Shown here: positions 13,911 through 21,874 of the stretch, piece after piece
Layout: the number at the start of each line of letters is the position of its first letter
How positions within the stretch are numbered: the stretch's first letter is position 1
From: Helicobacter cetorum
Lineage (GTDB): Bacteria > Campylobacterota > Campylobacteria > Campylobacterales > DZAY01
Reading direction: 5' to 3'
Assembly: GCA_022729735.1 (NCBI GenBank)
Contig: DZAY01000023.1
Span: 1 to 37,205 of the forward strand
DNA length: 37,205 nt
Made by a program: the position numbers and the translations under genes
Notes under the pieces: model-generated
Database searches by the model: none
What the model was told of the DNA's origin: nothing
Seen by the model: only the letters and a program-made list of their open reading frames with translations

Positions 13911-13974
13911 TAACCCTCTTTAAGCCCCTTGCGAGGGGTTTTACAGAGTGTTAAAGCTCAAAAAAAATTAGGAG
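13911..13974 (+). repeat. Hairpin-leader module, copy 3
   Basis: CCCTCTTT is followed by a CCCC/GGGG hairpin (13922-13942), ACAGAGTGTTAAAGCTC, an A-run and TTAGGAG. The first stem has compensatory-looking changes (CCCACT...GGTGGG to CCCCTT...GAGGGG), so structure is kept while sequence varies. Confidence 0.8.
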
Positions 13975-13980
13975 ATTGAG

Positions 13981-14148
13981 ATGAAATTTATTGAAATTGA
14001 AGAATTATTTAAAATTGTAAAAAAAGATGATTATTCAATTAGAATAAAATTAAATGGAAAATATCTGTTTACATACAAAGAAGCAGAAAATATTTTTTTT
14101 ACCATAAATGAGAGAGAAAATTGGCAGATAATATCTGCAGATTGCTAG
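13981..14148 (+). CDS. Hypothetical small protein (55 aa)
   Basis: The ORF encodes MKFIEIEELFKIVKKDDYSI and a mixed alpha/beta remainder ending WQIISADC. The ribosome site AGGAGATTGAG precedes the ATG. It is the last gene of the small operon and converges with the terminase gene. Function unknown. Confidence 0.55.
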   Translation: MKFIEIEELFKIVKKDDYSIRIKLNGKYLFTYKEAENIFFTINERENWQIISADC

Positions 14149-14153
14149 CAGAT
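14133..14153. terminator. Weak hairpin between convergent genes
   Basis: ATCTGC (14133-14138) pairs with GCAGAT (14148-14153) around a 9-base loop. There is no strong T-run. It lies at the stop of the 55-aa gene and just after the terminase stop on the other strand, so it may be a weak terminator. Confidence 0.35.
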
Positions 14154-14163
14154 GCAAAACTAA

Positions 14164-15615
14164 CTAAGATTGGTTATTAATAATAACCGCTCTCCCCTTC
14201 CCCACATTTTGCACACTATAAGCTAGTGCTAAAGTCCAAAAATTAACTGGATAATCTTGTGCAATATATGCCGTATTTTCCCCACCCTCTTTTTTAATAG
14301 AGTAAATTTCTCTAATTAAATCTGGGTCGTTTGGAATTAATATTTTTTTATCTTCAAAAGCTTTTTTTAAATTAAAAACTAACTCTTCTTGCTCTCTTTT
14401 AGTAAAATTAATTGAATTAACTCTATTTTTTAAATTTCTTAAATCTTTGTATAAAAATTTTGAATTTTCTCTTTTTTCAAATTTAATTTTTGCTTTCAGA
14501 TAAGTTTTTAAAAAATTTTCTAAATACTCTTTTTGCTCTTTGTAAGTAGCTCTATTAAACTCTTTTCTAGCTATTAATAGATATTTTTCTTGCACTTTTT
14601 GTAGTGCAATGAATGCATAAATATCTTTTTCTTTATGTGTGCTAAATGCACACTCAATTATCGCATTATTCAAAAGTTCTCTATTTTCAATTTCTACATC
14701 AATGCACTCTTTAATCATTTTTCTAGTAAAAAGTGCATTTTCATCATCCCCAAATTTACACTCAAAAAACATTTCCCAAGCTTGTGCTGACATAGAATCT
14801 CTAAGAGCATCTATATCAACATCAAGCCCATCATTTTTTGCTTCATAAATGTTCGTAAAATGTCTGCTAAATGTTGGAAACTCTATTGCATCTGTAAAAA
14901 TTTTATTGAAAAATGAATACTCGTCGAACTGTGTGCTAAATATCGCCAATCTCGCACTCATATTTTCCACTTTTTTAACGGATACAATTGGCAAAACGAT
15001 ATTATAAACTCTCTCTAATTTATTAATCCAACTTGCTTCATCAATTTTCACACTTCCCGCGTAGCCTTGGGCAGTTTTTGGATTATTTGCAATTATATTT
15101 ATATTAACTCCATCTACATCCAATCTTGACATAGAACCTTTTACATTTATATTTAATCTTTGTGCATGTTGCTTTATGTAATCGCCCCAAATAAGGGCTT
15201 GTTTTTCACTTGCACTTATGATTGTTTGCTCCATTCCACCACTTGCTTCGATTAGTGCTTCAGCAGAATTGACCCAAGTCATCCCGATTTGTCGGGATTT
15301 GAAGTGAATTTTAAATCGTGACATATCTTTTAACCAATTTTTTTGATACTCGTAAAGTCCATAATCTTTATGTAATAATATATCTCTTAATCTCGCAGTT
15401 TTTAGATTATCTTGAACTTTTGGCAATTTTGAATTTAAATTTAAATTATATTTTGCTTCTTGTACAATTTCGTGGTTTTCTCTATCTCTTTCTTTCTCTA
15501 CCCATCTTTGGAGTGTTCTATAATCTACACTCTCACTTTCACTTATTTCTTTTAAGCTTATTCTCTCATTTGCAAGTTTAAGACACTTATCTATTTTATC
15601 TTTAGAGTAAGCCAT
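14164..15615 (-). CDS. Large terminase, P2 gpP-type
   Basis: The 483-aa protein starts with an HTH (ISLKEISESESVDYRTLQRW), as in P2 gpP-type terminases. The ATPase has a Walker A-like KSRQIGMT (106-113) and Walker B VKIDEASW (D192, E193), and a C-terminal nuclease half. It should cut and package phage DNA into the procapsid. The start shares one base with the portal stop (TAATG), so the two are translationally coupled. The leftward portal-terminase pair, divergent from the capsid operon, is the P2 arrangement. P2-type enzymes usually work with cos sites, but none was identified here. Confidence 0.9.
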   Translation of the reverse strand: MAYSKDKIDKCLKLANERISLKEISESESVDYRTLQRWVEKERDRENHEIVQEAKYNLNLNSKLPKVQDNLKTARLRDILLHKDYGLYEYQKNWLKDMSRFKIHFKSRQIGMTWVNSAEALIEASGGMEQTIISASEKQALIWGDYIKQHAQRLNINVKGSMSRLDVDGVNINIIANNPKTAQGYAGSVKIDEASWINKLERVYNIVLPIVSVKKVENMSARLAIFSTQFDEYSFFNKIFTDAIEFPTFSRHFTNIYEAKNDGLDVDIDALRDSMSAQAWEMFFECKFGDDENALFTRKMIKECIDVEIENRELLNNAIIECAFSTHKEKDIYAFIALQKVQEKYLLIARKEFNRATYKEQKEYLENFLKTYLKAKIKFEKRENSKFLYKDLRNLKNRVNSINFTKREQEELVFNLKKAFEDKKILIPNDPDLIREIYSIKKEGGENTAYIAQDYPVNFWTLALAYSVQNVGKGRAVIINNQS

Positions 15616-16685
15616 TACTCTCTATTCTCTTCTTTAAATTCATTAAAAATTTTTTTGGCTTTATCACTATCTCCCGTAACTCTTGCTAAATTTGTAAAAA
15701 TTGTTAAATCATCTTTGAATGTTGTTGTATCTAAAGAGTGCAATTCAAAGCCCTCTACTCCAATTTCTTGCATAAAATTTTCTAATTCTCGCTTTCTTGG
15801 CACTACTAAAATATTATTAAGCATCATTAATTGCTCTCTTACTTCACTTCCACCTGCAAGTCCGTTGCTCATAATTCCCGCAATTCTTGGTGGGATTAGA
15901 TGCAGTGCTAAAATTGTATCTCTACTTATCTCTTTCAAATCTTTAAAGCTCATATCTGTTACTTTATGCAAATCTTCTATTTCAATACTGGCTTGTGCAT
16001 TAGCTGTTTCGCCAGTTGCGAGGATTAAAGTTTGGTTTATTCCATCAAAACTCCCACCAAAATTCGAACTCATAAAACTTTTTATATCTTCAATAGATTT
16101 TTCATCAATTTCGCTATTTTGAAATTTGATTATTTTTCGCGGACTTCCACCAGTTCTGAAAAATCTTAAGTTGTAAGCATTTGCAAATTTAAATAAATTT
16201 ATTTCATCTTCAAGTGCAAACCAAGCAGGTATACCGTAAAAATTAGAAGATAAATTGTCTTGTTGCATCATAAATCCATAAAGTTTATTCACATTTTGTC
16301 CAGAAATTTGATAAATATTATAATATTCATCTAATTTTATTTCTTTGGTGTTTATATTAAAAAGATTAAATTTTGTAGAAGTTGCTTGTGTTTTTTCTAC
16401 AAAAGCATTTCCTAAAATTTCATAATTCAACAATATTTTTTTTAAAAATTTTTGAGGTGATAAGTTGATTGGTAATTTCTCTTTTAAATTCCCTAAATTT
16501 TTGATTTGACTTAAAAGTTCTAGTTTTATATTTATACATAGTAAATTATAAGCCGATGAACCAAGTTTTATAAGTTTTTCAAATTCAATGGGTGGATTAA
16601 TAAGCCCATTTAAATCTTTTGTTCCATCTTCAATTATTAACTTTTGTTGGCTATTTACGGCACTATTTAAAACTTTAGCTTTCAT
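15615..16685 (-). CDS. Portal protein, P2 gpQ / PBSX type
   Basis: This 356-aa protein forms the portal ring at the capsid vertex. Typical portal features are the N-terminal PPIEFEKLIKLGSSAYN region, NAFVEKTQ, YGIPAWFALEDEINLFKFAN and RFFRTGGSPRKII in the middle, and LIPPRIAGIMSNGLAGGSEV near the C-terminus. The length matches P2-like portals. AAGGAA precedes the ATG, which overlaps the end of the ribbon-helix-helix gene by 11 bases. Confidence 0.9.
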   Translation of the reverse strand: MKAKVLNSAVNSQQKLIIEDGTKDLNGLINPPIEFEKLIKLGSSAYNLLCINIKLELLSQIKNLGNLKEKLPINLSPQKFLKKILLNYEILGNAFVEKTQATSTKFNLFNINTKEIKLDEYYNIYQISGQNVNKLYGFMMQQDNLSSNFYGIPAWFALEDEINLFKFANAYNLRFFRTGGSPRKIIKFQNSEIDEKSIEDIKSFMSSNFGGSFDGINQTLILATGETANAQASIEIEDLHKVTDMSFKDLKEISRDTILALHLIPPRIAGIMSNGLAGGSEVREQLMMLNNILVVPRKRELENFMQEIGVEGFELHSLDTTTFKDDLTIFTNLARVTGDSDKAKKIFNEFKEENRE

Positions 16686-16884
16686 TATATTCCTTTAAAA
16701 AATTATTAAATCTATTTAACTCTTCATTTACTTTTTTATTTTCTAATAAAATTTTTTTAATGAATTGGCTTTTTGAAATGTTTTGCTTGTTGCAAATTTT
16801 ATGAATTACTTCTACTATTTTAGCTTCTAAGCTAATGCCAACTGTTTCTTTTCTGTCCCATATGTTTTCTACTATTCTAGGCAT
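16675..16884 (-). CDS. Ribbon-helix-helix-like regulator (69 aa)
   Basis: The region DRKETVGISLEAKIVEVIHK followed by SKSQFIKKILLE fits a ribbon-helix-helix DNA-binding fold: a short strand and two helices. It is the first gene of the packaging operon and faces the capsid operon across a divergent region that contains a 22-bp palindrome (16944-16965). It probably regulates these late promoters, and perhaps itself. Confidence 0.65.
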   Translation of the reverse strand: MPRIVENIWDRKETVGISLEAKIVEVIHKICNKQNISKSQFIKKILLENKKVNEELNRFNNFLKEYNES

Positions 16885-17031
16885 TTATTACCTTTATTTT
16901 ATTTTTTTTATTATATTTAAAAAAGATGCTTTTTAATTAATATTTTAATAATTTAAATTATTAAATTTTAAAACAAAAAAAAATGAAAAGTAATAAAATA
17001 AATAATATTAAAAAAAAATAAGAGGTAATTT
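16885..17031. promoter_or_regulatory. Divergent late control region
   Basis: The region lies between the leftward packaging genes and rightward capsid genes. TATAAT on the minus strand (complement of 16910-16915) is a likely -10 for the packaging operon. Rightward -10 candidates (TAAAAT, TAATAT) lie around 16993-17007. The 22-bp perfect palindrome is listed separately. Confidence 0.5.
16944..16965. repeat. Perfect 22-bp palindrome
   Basis: The left half TTTAATAATTT is followed directly by its exact reverse complement AAATTATTAAA, with no central spacer. The composition is only A and T, so chance in AT-rich DNA is possible. Its position in the divergent region beside a ribbon-helix-helix gene suggests an operator. 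Confidence 0.5.
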
Positions 17032-17844
17032 ATGCCAAGACTGCTTAAAAATATAGATGTAGACTTAATCTCTTTGGTTGGTGCTGGTGCAAATGGCAAA
17101 GCACTTATTTTAAAATCTAAAGATGCAAAAACTCCAAATTTTAATCATCAAATAAAAATTTTAAAAAGTGATAGTAATGAAGGGCTTATTTATGCGACAG
17201 TTTATTCGCCCAATGAAATTGATACACATGGGGATTTTAGCAATGAAATTGAAATTAAAAAATCTGCTCACAACTTTTTGCAAAAATCGAATACTTTTAG
17301 TGTAGATGTTGAGCATAACGGAGAAGCAAAAAATGATACTTTTGTAGCAGAAAGTTATATTTTAAAAACAGCTGATACAGAGCATTTTCCAAATACTCCA
17401 ATTAACTCTTGGGTAACTGTTATAAAAACTAATAGCGAAGAGATAAAAGAAAAAATCGCAAAAGGCGAGATAACTGGTGCTAGTTTGGCTGGAACGGCTA
17501 TTGTGCAAGAGGTAGATAGTATCGAAAAAGCACAAAAAACTCTTTTTGAACAAGTGCAAGATTTGTTCGAAAATGCTTGGATGGGGATTAATATAGATGG
17601 AAGATTGAAACAAATTTCTAAAAATTTTAAAGGGAATGAAATGCAAAAAGAAGAGATAGAAAAAGCTATACAAGAAAAGCTTCAGCCGCTTGCAAAAAAA
17701 ATTGAAGATATGCAAATAGAAAATGAGAAACTTTTAAAAGAAAATGAAGAAATGAGTGCGAATTTACTTAAATCTAAACAAAAACACACTTTTACTACTA
17801 TTGCTAAAGATGTAGATGTAGTAAAAATGGCAATAGGAGGCTAA
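17032..17844 (+). CDS. Prohead protease (XkdF-type) with C-terminal scaffold
   Basis: Residues about 50-160 have the XkdF-type protease pattern: ATVYSPNEIDTHGD (55-68), H95 in SVDVEHNG, S108 in FVAESYIL and GEITGASLAG (145-154). H95 and S108 are the likely catalytic residues. The C-terminal part (203-255) is a coiled coil typical of scaffolds. A second ATG inside the gene (17641, MQKEEIEKA) has AAAGGGA 5 bases upstream. It could give a scaffold-only product, like the nested Nu3 of lambda gene C. The gene precedes decoration and capsid genes. Protease family is confident; the internal product is inference. Confidence 0.8.
   Translation: MPRLLKNIDVDLISLVGAGANGKALILKSKDAKTPNFNHQIKILKSDSNEGLIYATVYSPNEIDTHGDFSNEIEIKKSAHNFLQKSNTFSVDVEHNGEAKNDTFVAESYILKTADTEHFPNTPINSWVTVIKTNSEEIKEKIAKGEITGASLAGTAIVQEVDSIEKAQKTLFEQVQDLFENAWMGINIDGRLKQISKNFKGNEMQKEEIEKAIQEKLQPLAKKIEDMQIENEKLLKENEEMSANLLKSKQKHTFTTIAKDVDVVKMAIGG
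17641..17844 (+). CDS. Possible nested scaffold product (67 aa) from an internal start
   Basis: The in-frame ATG at 17641 is preceded by AAAGGGA. The product would be almost entirely coiled coil (KLQPLAKKIEDMQIENEKLL and following), the form of a scaffold. This mimics the nested lambda C/Nu3 pair. It has not been shown to be used. Confidence 0.35.
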   Translation: MQKEEIEKAIQEKLQPLAKKIEDMQIENEKLLKENEEMSANLLKSKQKHTFTTIAKDVDVVKMAIGG

Positions 17845-17846
17845 AA

Positions 17847-18185
17847 ATGGATTATGATGGTTTATTAAATAAAAAACCTTTAGTTGAAAGTGAAGTAATA
17901 GTAAATGAGTTGCAATCTATTAGAGCAGATGTAGTTATTTCTGCTTCAACAGATTTTTTTGAAATTGGACAACTTCTAAAATCAACAGATTTTTTAGAGT
18001 TTGAAAAAGTTACAACTGGAGATGACCCAGTTGGAGTTTTGGCTGAACGAGTTTATAGCGATGGAATTGATAGTGTTGTAAGTGCAAAAATAGTGCTAAC
18101 TGGTGCAGTTAGAGAAAATAAATTAGTGGGTTTTGAAGAGGCTATGAGAGTTACTCTACTTACTAATAAAATTATTTTGAAATAA
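17847..18185 (+). CDS. Capsid decoration/stabilising protein (gpD-like)
   Basis: This 112-aa protein has the gpD-like block DDPVGVLAERVYSDGIDSVV followed by AKIVLTGAVRENKLVGFEEA, the conserved core of head-decoration proteins. It lies between the protease/scaffold gene and the major capsid gene, as in lambda-type head operons. GGAGG precedes the ATG. Exact subfamily is uncertain. Confidence 0.7.
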   Translation: MDYDGLLNKKPLVESEVIVNELQSIRADVVISASTDFFEIGQLLKSTDFLEFEKVTTGDDPVGVLAERVYSDGIDSVVSAKIVLTGAVRENKLVGFEEAMRVTLLTNKIILK

Positions 18186-18201
18186 AAATGAGGTAAAAAA
18201 A

Positions 18202-19185
18202 ATGAATAACATTTCTGAATTAATAAAAAAATATTGGAGTTTAGTCAATACGCAAAAATTAATAGACCAAACTCCAGCTAGTCCAAGCTATGTTTATGCA
18301 AAATATTTTGCTGGAAATTTAGTCTCTAAAGAGAGTAAAAATATAACTGTTTATATTAAAAAAGGTAAAGATTTAGTTTTAACTTCGCTTGGCGGAAGCG
18401 ATGATAGAAGTGTAATTGATAGAGATAGTGTGTATGAGCTAAGTCTTAAAATCCCTAGATTTGCCTTAACAGACCACATTCTAGCGGACGAAATGAACGA
18501 ATTTAAATCGCTTGATGGGGAGGCAAATGTTTTAGAAGCTTTATCTAAAAAAATTGGTGATATTTCAAAATCGCATAAAAATTCTTATATGACAACTCTA
18601 AGTTTTATGAGCATTGGAGCTTTATTTGGAGAAGTGAGCGATGGAGAAGGTAAAGTTTTATTTAGCTTTAAAAACACTGCAACCCCGATTGATTTTAAAT
18701 CTACAATAAAAATAATTGAGAGTTTAAACAACATCGACGATGCACTAGTGGATGAATTTGGGATTGAAGTGGCTTATGAAATTTTATGCTCAAGAACTTT
18801 TTTAAGTGGTGTTGCAATTTTGGCACAAACAGAAAATTTATTTGAGCAAGGACAAGCAAAATGGGAAGATAGAGACAATAAAAGAGTTCTAATTGTGCAT
18901 GGAGTGGCATTTATTCCATTTACTGCTAAAAGAAAAAATGAAAAGGGAGCTGATAAAACTTTTATAGCAAATAGTAAAGCTATTGTAGTTCCGATAAACA
19001 CTCAAGACACATTTCAGACTTTTTACACTAGAGCCAACCATCCACAAGCCATTGGTGCTGTGCCTACACAATTTTTTATGTCAAGCCCAAAAGAGACCGA
19101 CAAAGGCTATAAAATAGATACAGAAATGGTTGCAATAACTATTTGCACAAGACCAGGTGCATTAATTCCACTAGTTTATTCTTAA
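18202..19185 (+). CDS. Major capsid protein (lambda gpE-type)
   Basis: The 327-aa protein has the gpE-family layout: SPSYVYAKYFAGNLV and a charged E-loop region near residues 30-80, PRFALTDHILADEMN near 90, and a C-terminal domain ending PTQFFMSSPKETDKG and TRPGALIPLVYS. It should form the shell (HK97 fold). The spacing and GAGG ribosome site are typical of the operon. A gpE-type capsid together with P2-type terminase/portal shows module mixing. Confidence 0.85.
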   Translation: MNNISELIKKYWSLVNTQKLIDQTPASPSYVYAKYFAGNLVSKESKNITVYIKKGKDLVLTSLGGSDDRSVIDRDSVYELSLKIPRFALTDHILADEMNEFKSLDGEANVLEALSKKIGDISKSHKNSYMTTLSFMSIGALFGEVSDGEGKVLFSFKNTATPIDFKSTIKIIESLNNIDDALVDEFGIEVAYEILCSRTFLSGVAILAQTENLFEQGQAKWEDRDNKRVLIVHGVAFIPFTAKRKNEKGADKTFIANSKAIVVPINTQDTFQTFYTRANHPQAIGAVPTQFFMSSPKETDKGYKIDTEMVAITICTRPGALIPLVYS

Positions 19186-19193
19186 GAGTTTAA

Positions 19194-19544
19194 ATGTTAG
19201 ATAATACAACTTTATTAACACATATCAAAGCCCTTGTATCGCCACTTTTAGACGATACAAGTGATGATAATATTTTGCCACATTTAGAGAGAGCTAAAGA
19301 GGATTTTATAAATGTAAAATTTGCAAATGAAACTTTGGAAAAAGAGGCTATCGCGTGTAAAACTCTCTATTACTACACCCCAGTTTTGTGGCTAGAGAAT
19401 GAAAATTCTATAAATGAAATGGGCTTTAATGTTGAGACCATAAAAGATATGCAAAGTTTTATGGATTATTGGCTAAATAGGGCTGAAAGTGTATATAGTG
19501 TTAAAAAATCTAACAAAAAAAACTTTTTATTTAGTATTGGTTAA
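19194..19544 (+). CDS. Head-tail connector candidate (116 aa)
   Basis: This helical protein lies directly after the capsid gene and before a smaller protein and the tail tube, the place of a gp6-type adaptor or head completion protein. LYYYTPVLWLENENSINEMG in the middle fits the helical adaptor type. The product was not assigned by a diagnostic motif. The next gene starts directly after its stop. Confidence 0.55.
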   Translation: MLDNTTLLTHIKALVSPLLDDTSDDNILPHLERAKEDFINVKFANETLEKEAIACKTLYYYTPVLWLENENSINEMGFNVETIKDMQSFMDYWLNRAESVYSVKKSNKKNFLFSIG

Positions 19545-19850
19545 ATGAGCGAAAAAGAGATTAAAGAGTATTTAGAAACTCTTTGTATAAGTAAAATTGA
19601 TAAAAGAGATTTTCAAGTTGCTCTTAAAAAACGAGAGCAAAAGAACCCAAATACGATTATTTGCTATTTTGAAATAGAAGTTAATGCAAGTAAAAGTGTT
19701 GATGTTTTAGTGGATTTTTTAACTAAAGAATTTCGTACAACTTTAGATAAAAAATTTATCGAGAGTGAAGTTAAAGTAAATAAAGATAAAAAAATAATAG
19801 TTGATACACTTTTAGTAAGTGTTGAAAGGAAGATAAATTGCCAAAACTAG
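19545..19850 (+). CDS. Head-tail joining or tail-terminator candidate (101 aa)
   Basis: The protein is a small alpha/beta polypeptide (ICYFEIEVNASKSVDVLVDF in the middle) in the tail-completion/terminator position. The start abuts the preceding stop and its end overlaps the next gene by 13 bases. No family motif is decisive; its role is inferred from order. Confidence 0.5.
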   Translation: MSEKEIKEYLETLCISKIDKRDFQVALKKREQKNPNTIICYFEIEVNASKSVDVLVDFLTKEFRTTLDKKFIESEVKVNKDKKIIVDTLLVSVERKINCQN

Positions 19851-21250
19851 CAAATAGCGACCTTAAAATCGCGATTGAAACAAATAATATAACTGTTACA
19901 GACAATGCACTTTTTAAGAGTATTTTTGTAGAAGAGCCAATTTTGACTATTCCAAAAATAGAAAGCAAAGAGTATCGAAGTGCTGGGAATTTTGCAGATA
20001 ATGTAAAAGATATACACCTTACTTGTTATGCAAATGCAGAGATAGATTTTAATACTCCATTGCCAAATTTTAGAAATATTTTAGCATTTAAAAATAGTGC
20101 ATTATATAGTTATTTAAAAATTTCTTTTTTTGATGAGTTTGAAGTAAAAGATACCGAAAGATTGGCATTACTTCCATTTGAAAATGATATTTTAGAGATA
20201 ACTTTTAAGGCAGATGAGATAGCTATAAATGCTATTACTCCAGCGCTTGGAGATTTAGTTTTTAATATTGCAACTAAAAAACTTCTTGAATGCACAAATG
20301 TTGCAAATAAAACTTTTGTTCAAAAATCTATTTTAAATAAAGAGCTTAAATGGGTGGAAGTTGAAGATATTTTAACAGATTATATAGATACTACAACAGG
20401 TGGTGCGATAACTTGGGATAGTGTAAATAAAGTTTTTATCAGTACTCCACAAGTCCCATATTTTGCGGACGATATTATTAGTATAACTTATGCAAATACA
20501 ATTCCAACAAGCCCAAATGATGGCGATATTTGGATAAACACTTCCACAAATAATCGAGTTGGAAAAGTGTTTGATGGAGTTAGTTTTGTAGATAGTTCTT
20601 ATATTTGTGGGATTAAATTTAGCAATGCAAATGAGGGTGCGACGGCGACAATTTGGGCGGTTGAGGAAGACCAAAAGTGGATTATGCCAAATGCAATTTC
20701 TAACTTTAAATTTGGAGCAACTGGTGGAGGAGAGCTTAAATTTACTTTTAATTTAAAGAGCAAAATTGAGCAACACATCGGAGATTACACAGCAGAGTTA
20801 AGCTTTGCAGAAGCTCCAACAGAAATTATAACAACTTGCCCAGCAGACAATATTTTCTTAACAGATGCAAATGCTATAACTAAAAATCAAAAAACTTTTG
20901 ATGTGGAAAACATCGAATTTGATTGTGCTAGAGAGATGACATTTTTGAAGTTGCAAAATGCAGATGCTGGTTATAAAAGTGTAAGTGCTAAAAATGTAAT
21001 AACACTCCAAGGTTACGAAAGCGAAGAGTTTAACTATATTTTAGAAGAGTTAGGTGCAGGTGTGCAAGTTGGTTTAAGTGCTACATATTTAAATAAAGAA
21101 AATGCAGTTAAATTTAAATTTATAGCTCCAATTATAGAGCATAGCACCAATCCAGACCGAAGCAAAAAAGATAATTTTGTTGGGCTTGATAAAACTTTTA
21201 ATGCAAAACTAAACGAGAGTGGAAGTAACTATTCACTCTACTTTTTTTAA
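19838..21250 (+). CDS. Major tail protein candidate (tail tube, 470 aa)
   Basis: This is a large beta-rich protein with repeated domain-like sections, for example DNVKDIHLTCYANAEIDFNT and NFKFGATGGGELKFTFNLKS. It lies between the joining proteins and the chaperone pair and should form the tail tube. The length is high for a simple tube, so a decorated tube or fused extra domain is likely. No sheath gene follows, which favours a siphovirus tail. It begins with a TTG codon and no ATG; GAAAGGAAG lies just upstream. Confidence 0.6.
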   Translation: MPKLANSDLKIAIETNNITVTDNALFKSIFVEEPILTIPKIESKEYRSAGNFADNVKDIHLTCYANAEIDFNTPLPNFRNILAFKNSALYSYLKISFFDEFEVKDTERLALLPFENDILEITFKADEIAINAITPALGDLVFNIATKKLLECTNVANKTFVQKSILNKELKWVEVEDILTDYIDTTTGGAITWDSVNKVFISTPQVPYFADDIISITYANTIPTSPNDGDIWINTSTNNRVGKVFDGVSFVDSSYICGIKFSNANEGATATIWAVEEDQKWIMPNAISNFKFGATGGGELKFTFNLKSKIEQHIGDYTAELSFAEAPTEIITTCPADNIFLTDANAITKNQKTFDVENIEFDCAREMTFLKLQNADAGYKSVSAKNVITLQGYESEEFNYILEELGAGVQVGLSATYLNKENAVKFKFIAPIIEHSTNPDRSKKDNFVGLDKTFNAKLNESGSNYSLYFF

Positions 21251-21267
21251 AAAAAATAGGAGAAAAA

Positions 21268-21603
21268 ATGAAAAAAATCCAGTTAATTTTCGCGATGGTG
21301 ATGACCATCGGAGATAAAGAGTTTGCTTTTAATTTTAAAGAGTTAAAAAAAGTTGAGCGAAAAGCTATAAAAGAAAAAGTGTCACTTATACAAAAAAATG
21401 CTGAAAATAATAAAAATTTTGATTTGAATGAAGCATATGAAGAGATAAGCAAAGAAAAATTTGAATTGCAAGTTCTTACAGAAGATAAAAAAGTAAAAGA
21501 TGAATTGCGAAATGTTTTAGATGAATATGGTTATTTTAGTGTATTTATGCACAATGCTTTAGAATCTATAAATAAAAATGTTGAAGAAGATGTAAAAAAG
21601 TAG
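21268..21603 (+). CDS. Tail assembly chaperone, G-like (111 aa)
   Basis: This acidic/basic helical protein lies between the tail tube and the tape-measure gene. The final codons AAA AAG before TAG form the slippery end. A good GGAG ribosome site precedes the start. Tail chaperone genes of siphoviruses are made in a short form and a frameshifted long form, and this is the short form. Confidence 0.75.
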   Translation: MKKIQLIFAMVMTIGDKEFAFNFKELKKVERKAIKEKVSLIQKNAENNKNFDLNEAYEEISKEKFELQVLTEDKKVKDELRNVLDEYGYFSVFMHNALESINKNVEEDVKK

Positions 21604-21872
21604 CTAAATATCTTTTGCAAGCTCCAGCTCCAAAAGATAAAAAAATTGAACAAAAATTGATAAAAGCAGGTAGAAGAGTTGAGTTAAAAAGCGACTTTTC
21701 TATTTTGTTAGCAAATTTATTTAATTTAGCTGTGGATAGCAATGGTTTCGGTTTGGTGGTCGATTATTTGGCACTTAGAGATGAGCTTGGTAAAAAAAGA
21801 GCTAAAGAGTTTAAGAGATATTTAAAAGCAATTATAAGCGAAATTAATATTTTAAATAAAGATAAAGAGTAG
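21268..21872 (+). CDS. Frameshifted chaperone fusion (GT-like, about 201 aa)
   Basis: A -1 slip on A AAA AAG at 21594-21600 would read past the stop into the next frame: ...EEDVKK then VAKYLLQAPAPKDKK. The second part would add 90 residues to the 111-aa G-like protein. The downstream ORF lacks its own ATG and ribosome site (only a TTG at 21615), so frameshifting is the natural way to express it. The signal is listed separately. The long form binds the tape measure in lambda-like assembly. Confidence 0.8.
21594..21639 (+). promoter_or_regulatory. Programmed -1 frameshift signal: slippery heptamer plus stem-loop
   Basis: A AAA AAG spans 21594-21600, immediately before the in-frame TAG. After 8 bases, TATCTTTTG (21609-21617) pairs perfectly with CAAAAGATA (21631-21639): a 9-bp stem and 13-base loop at the spacing used by frameshift stimulators. 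The heptamer is the efficient dnaX/G-T type. Confidence 0.85.
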
Positions 21873-21874
21873 AG

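Noticed and set aside
16944-16965. Candidate hairpin-telomere core
   Set aside because: It is a perfect 22-bp palindrome, but it lies between packaging and capsid operons, is far from the resolvase-like gene and is A/T only. An operator is simpler.
21615-21872. Separate gene starting at TTG
   Set aside because: No ribosome site is present. The -1 frameshift signal and open frame upstream explain it better.
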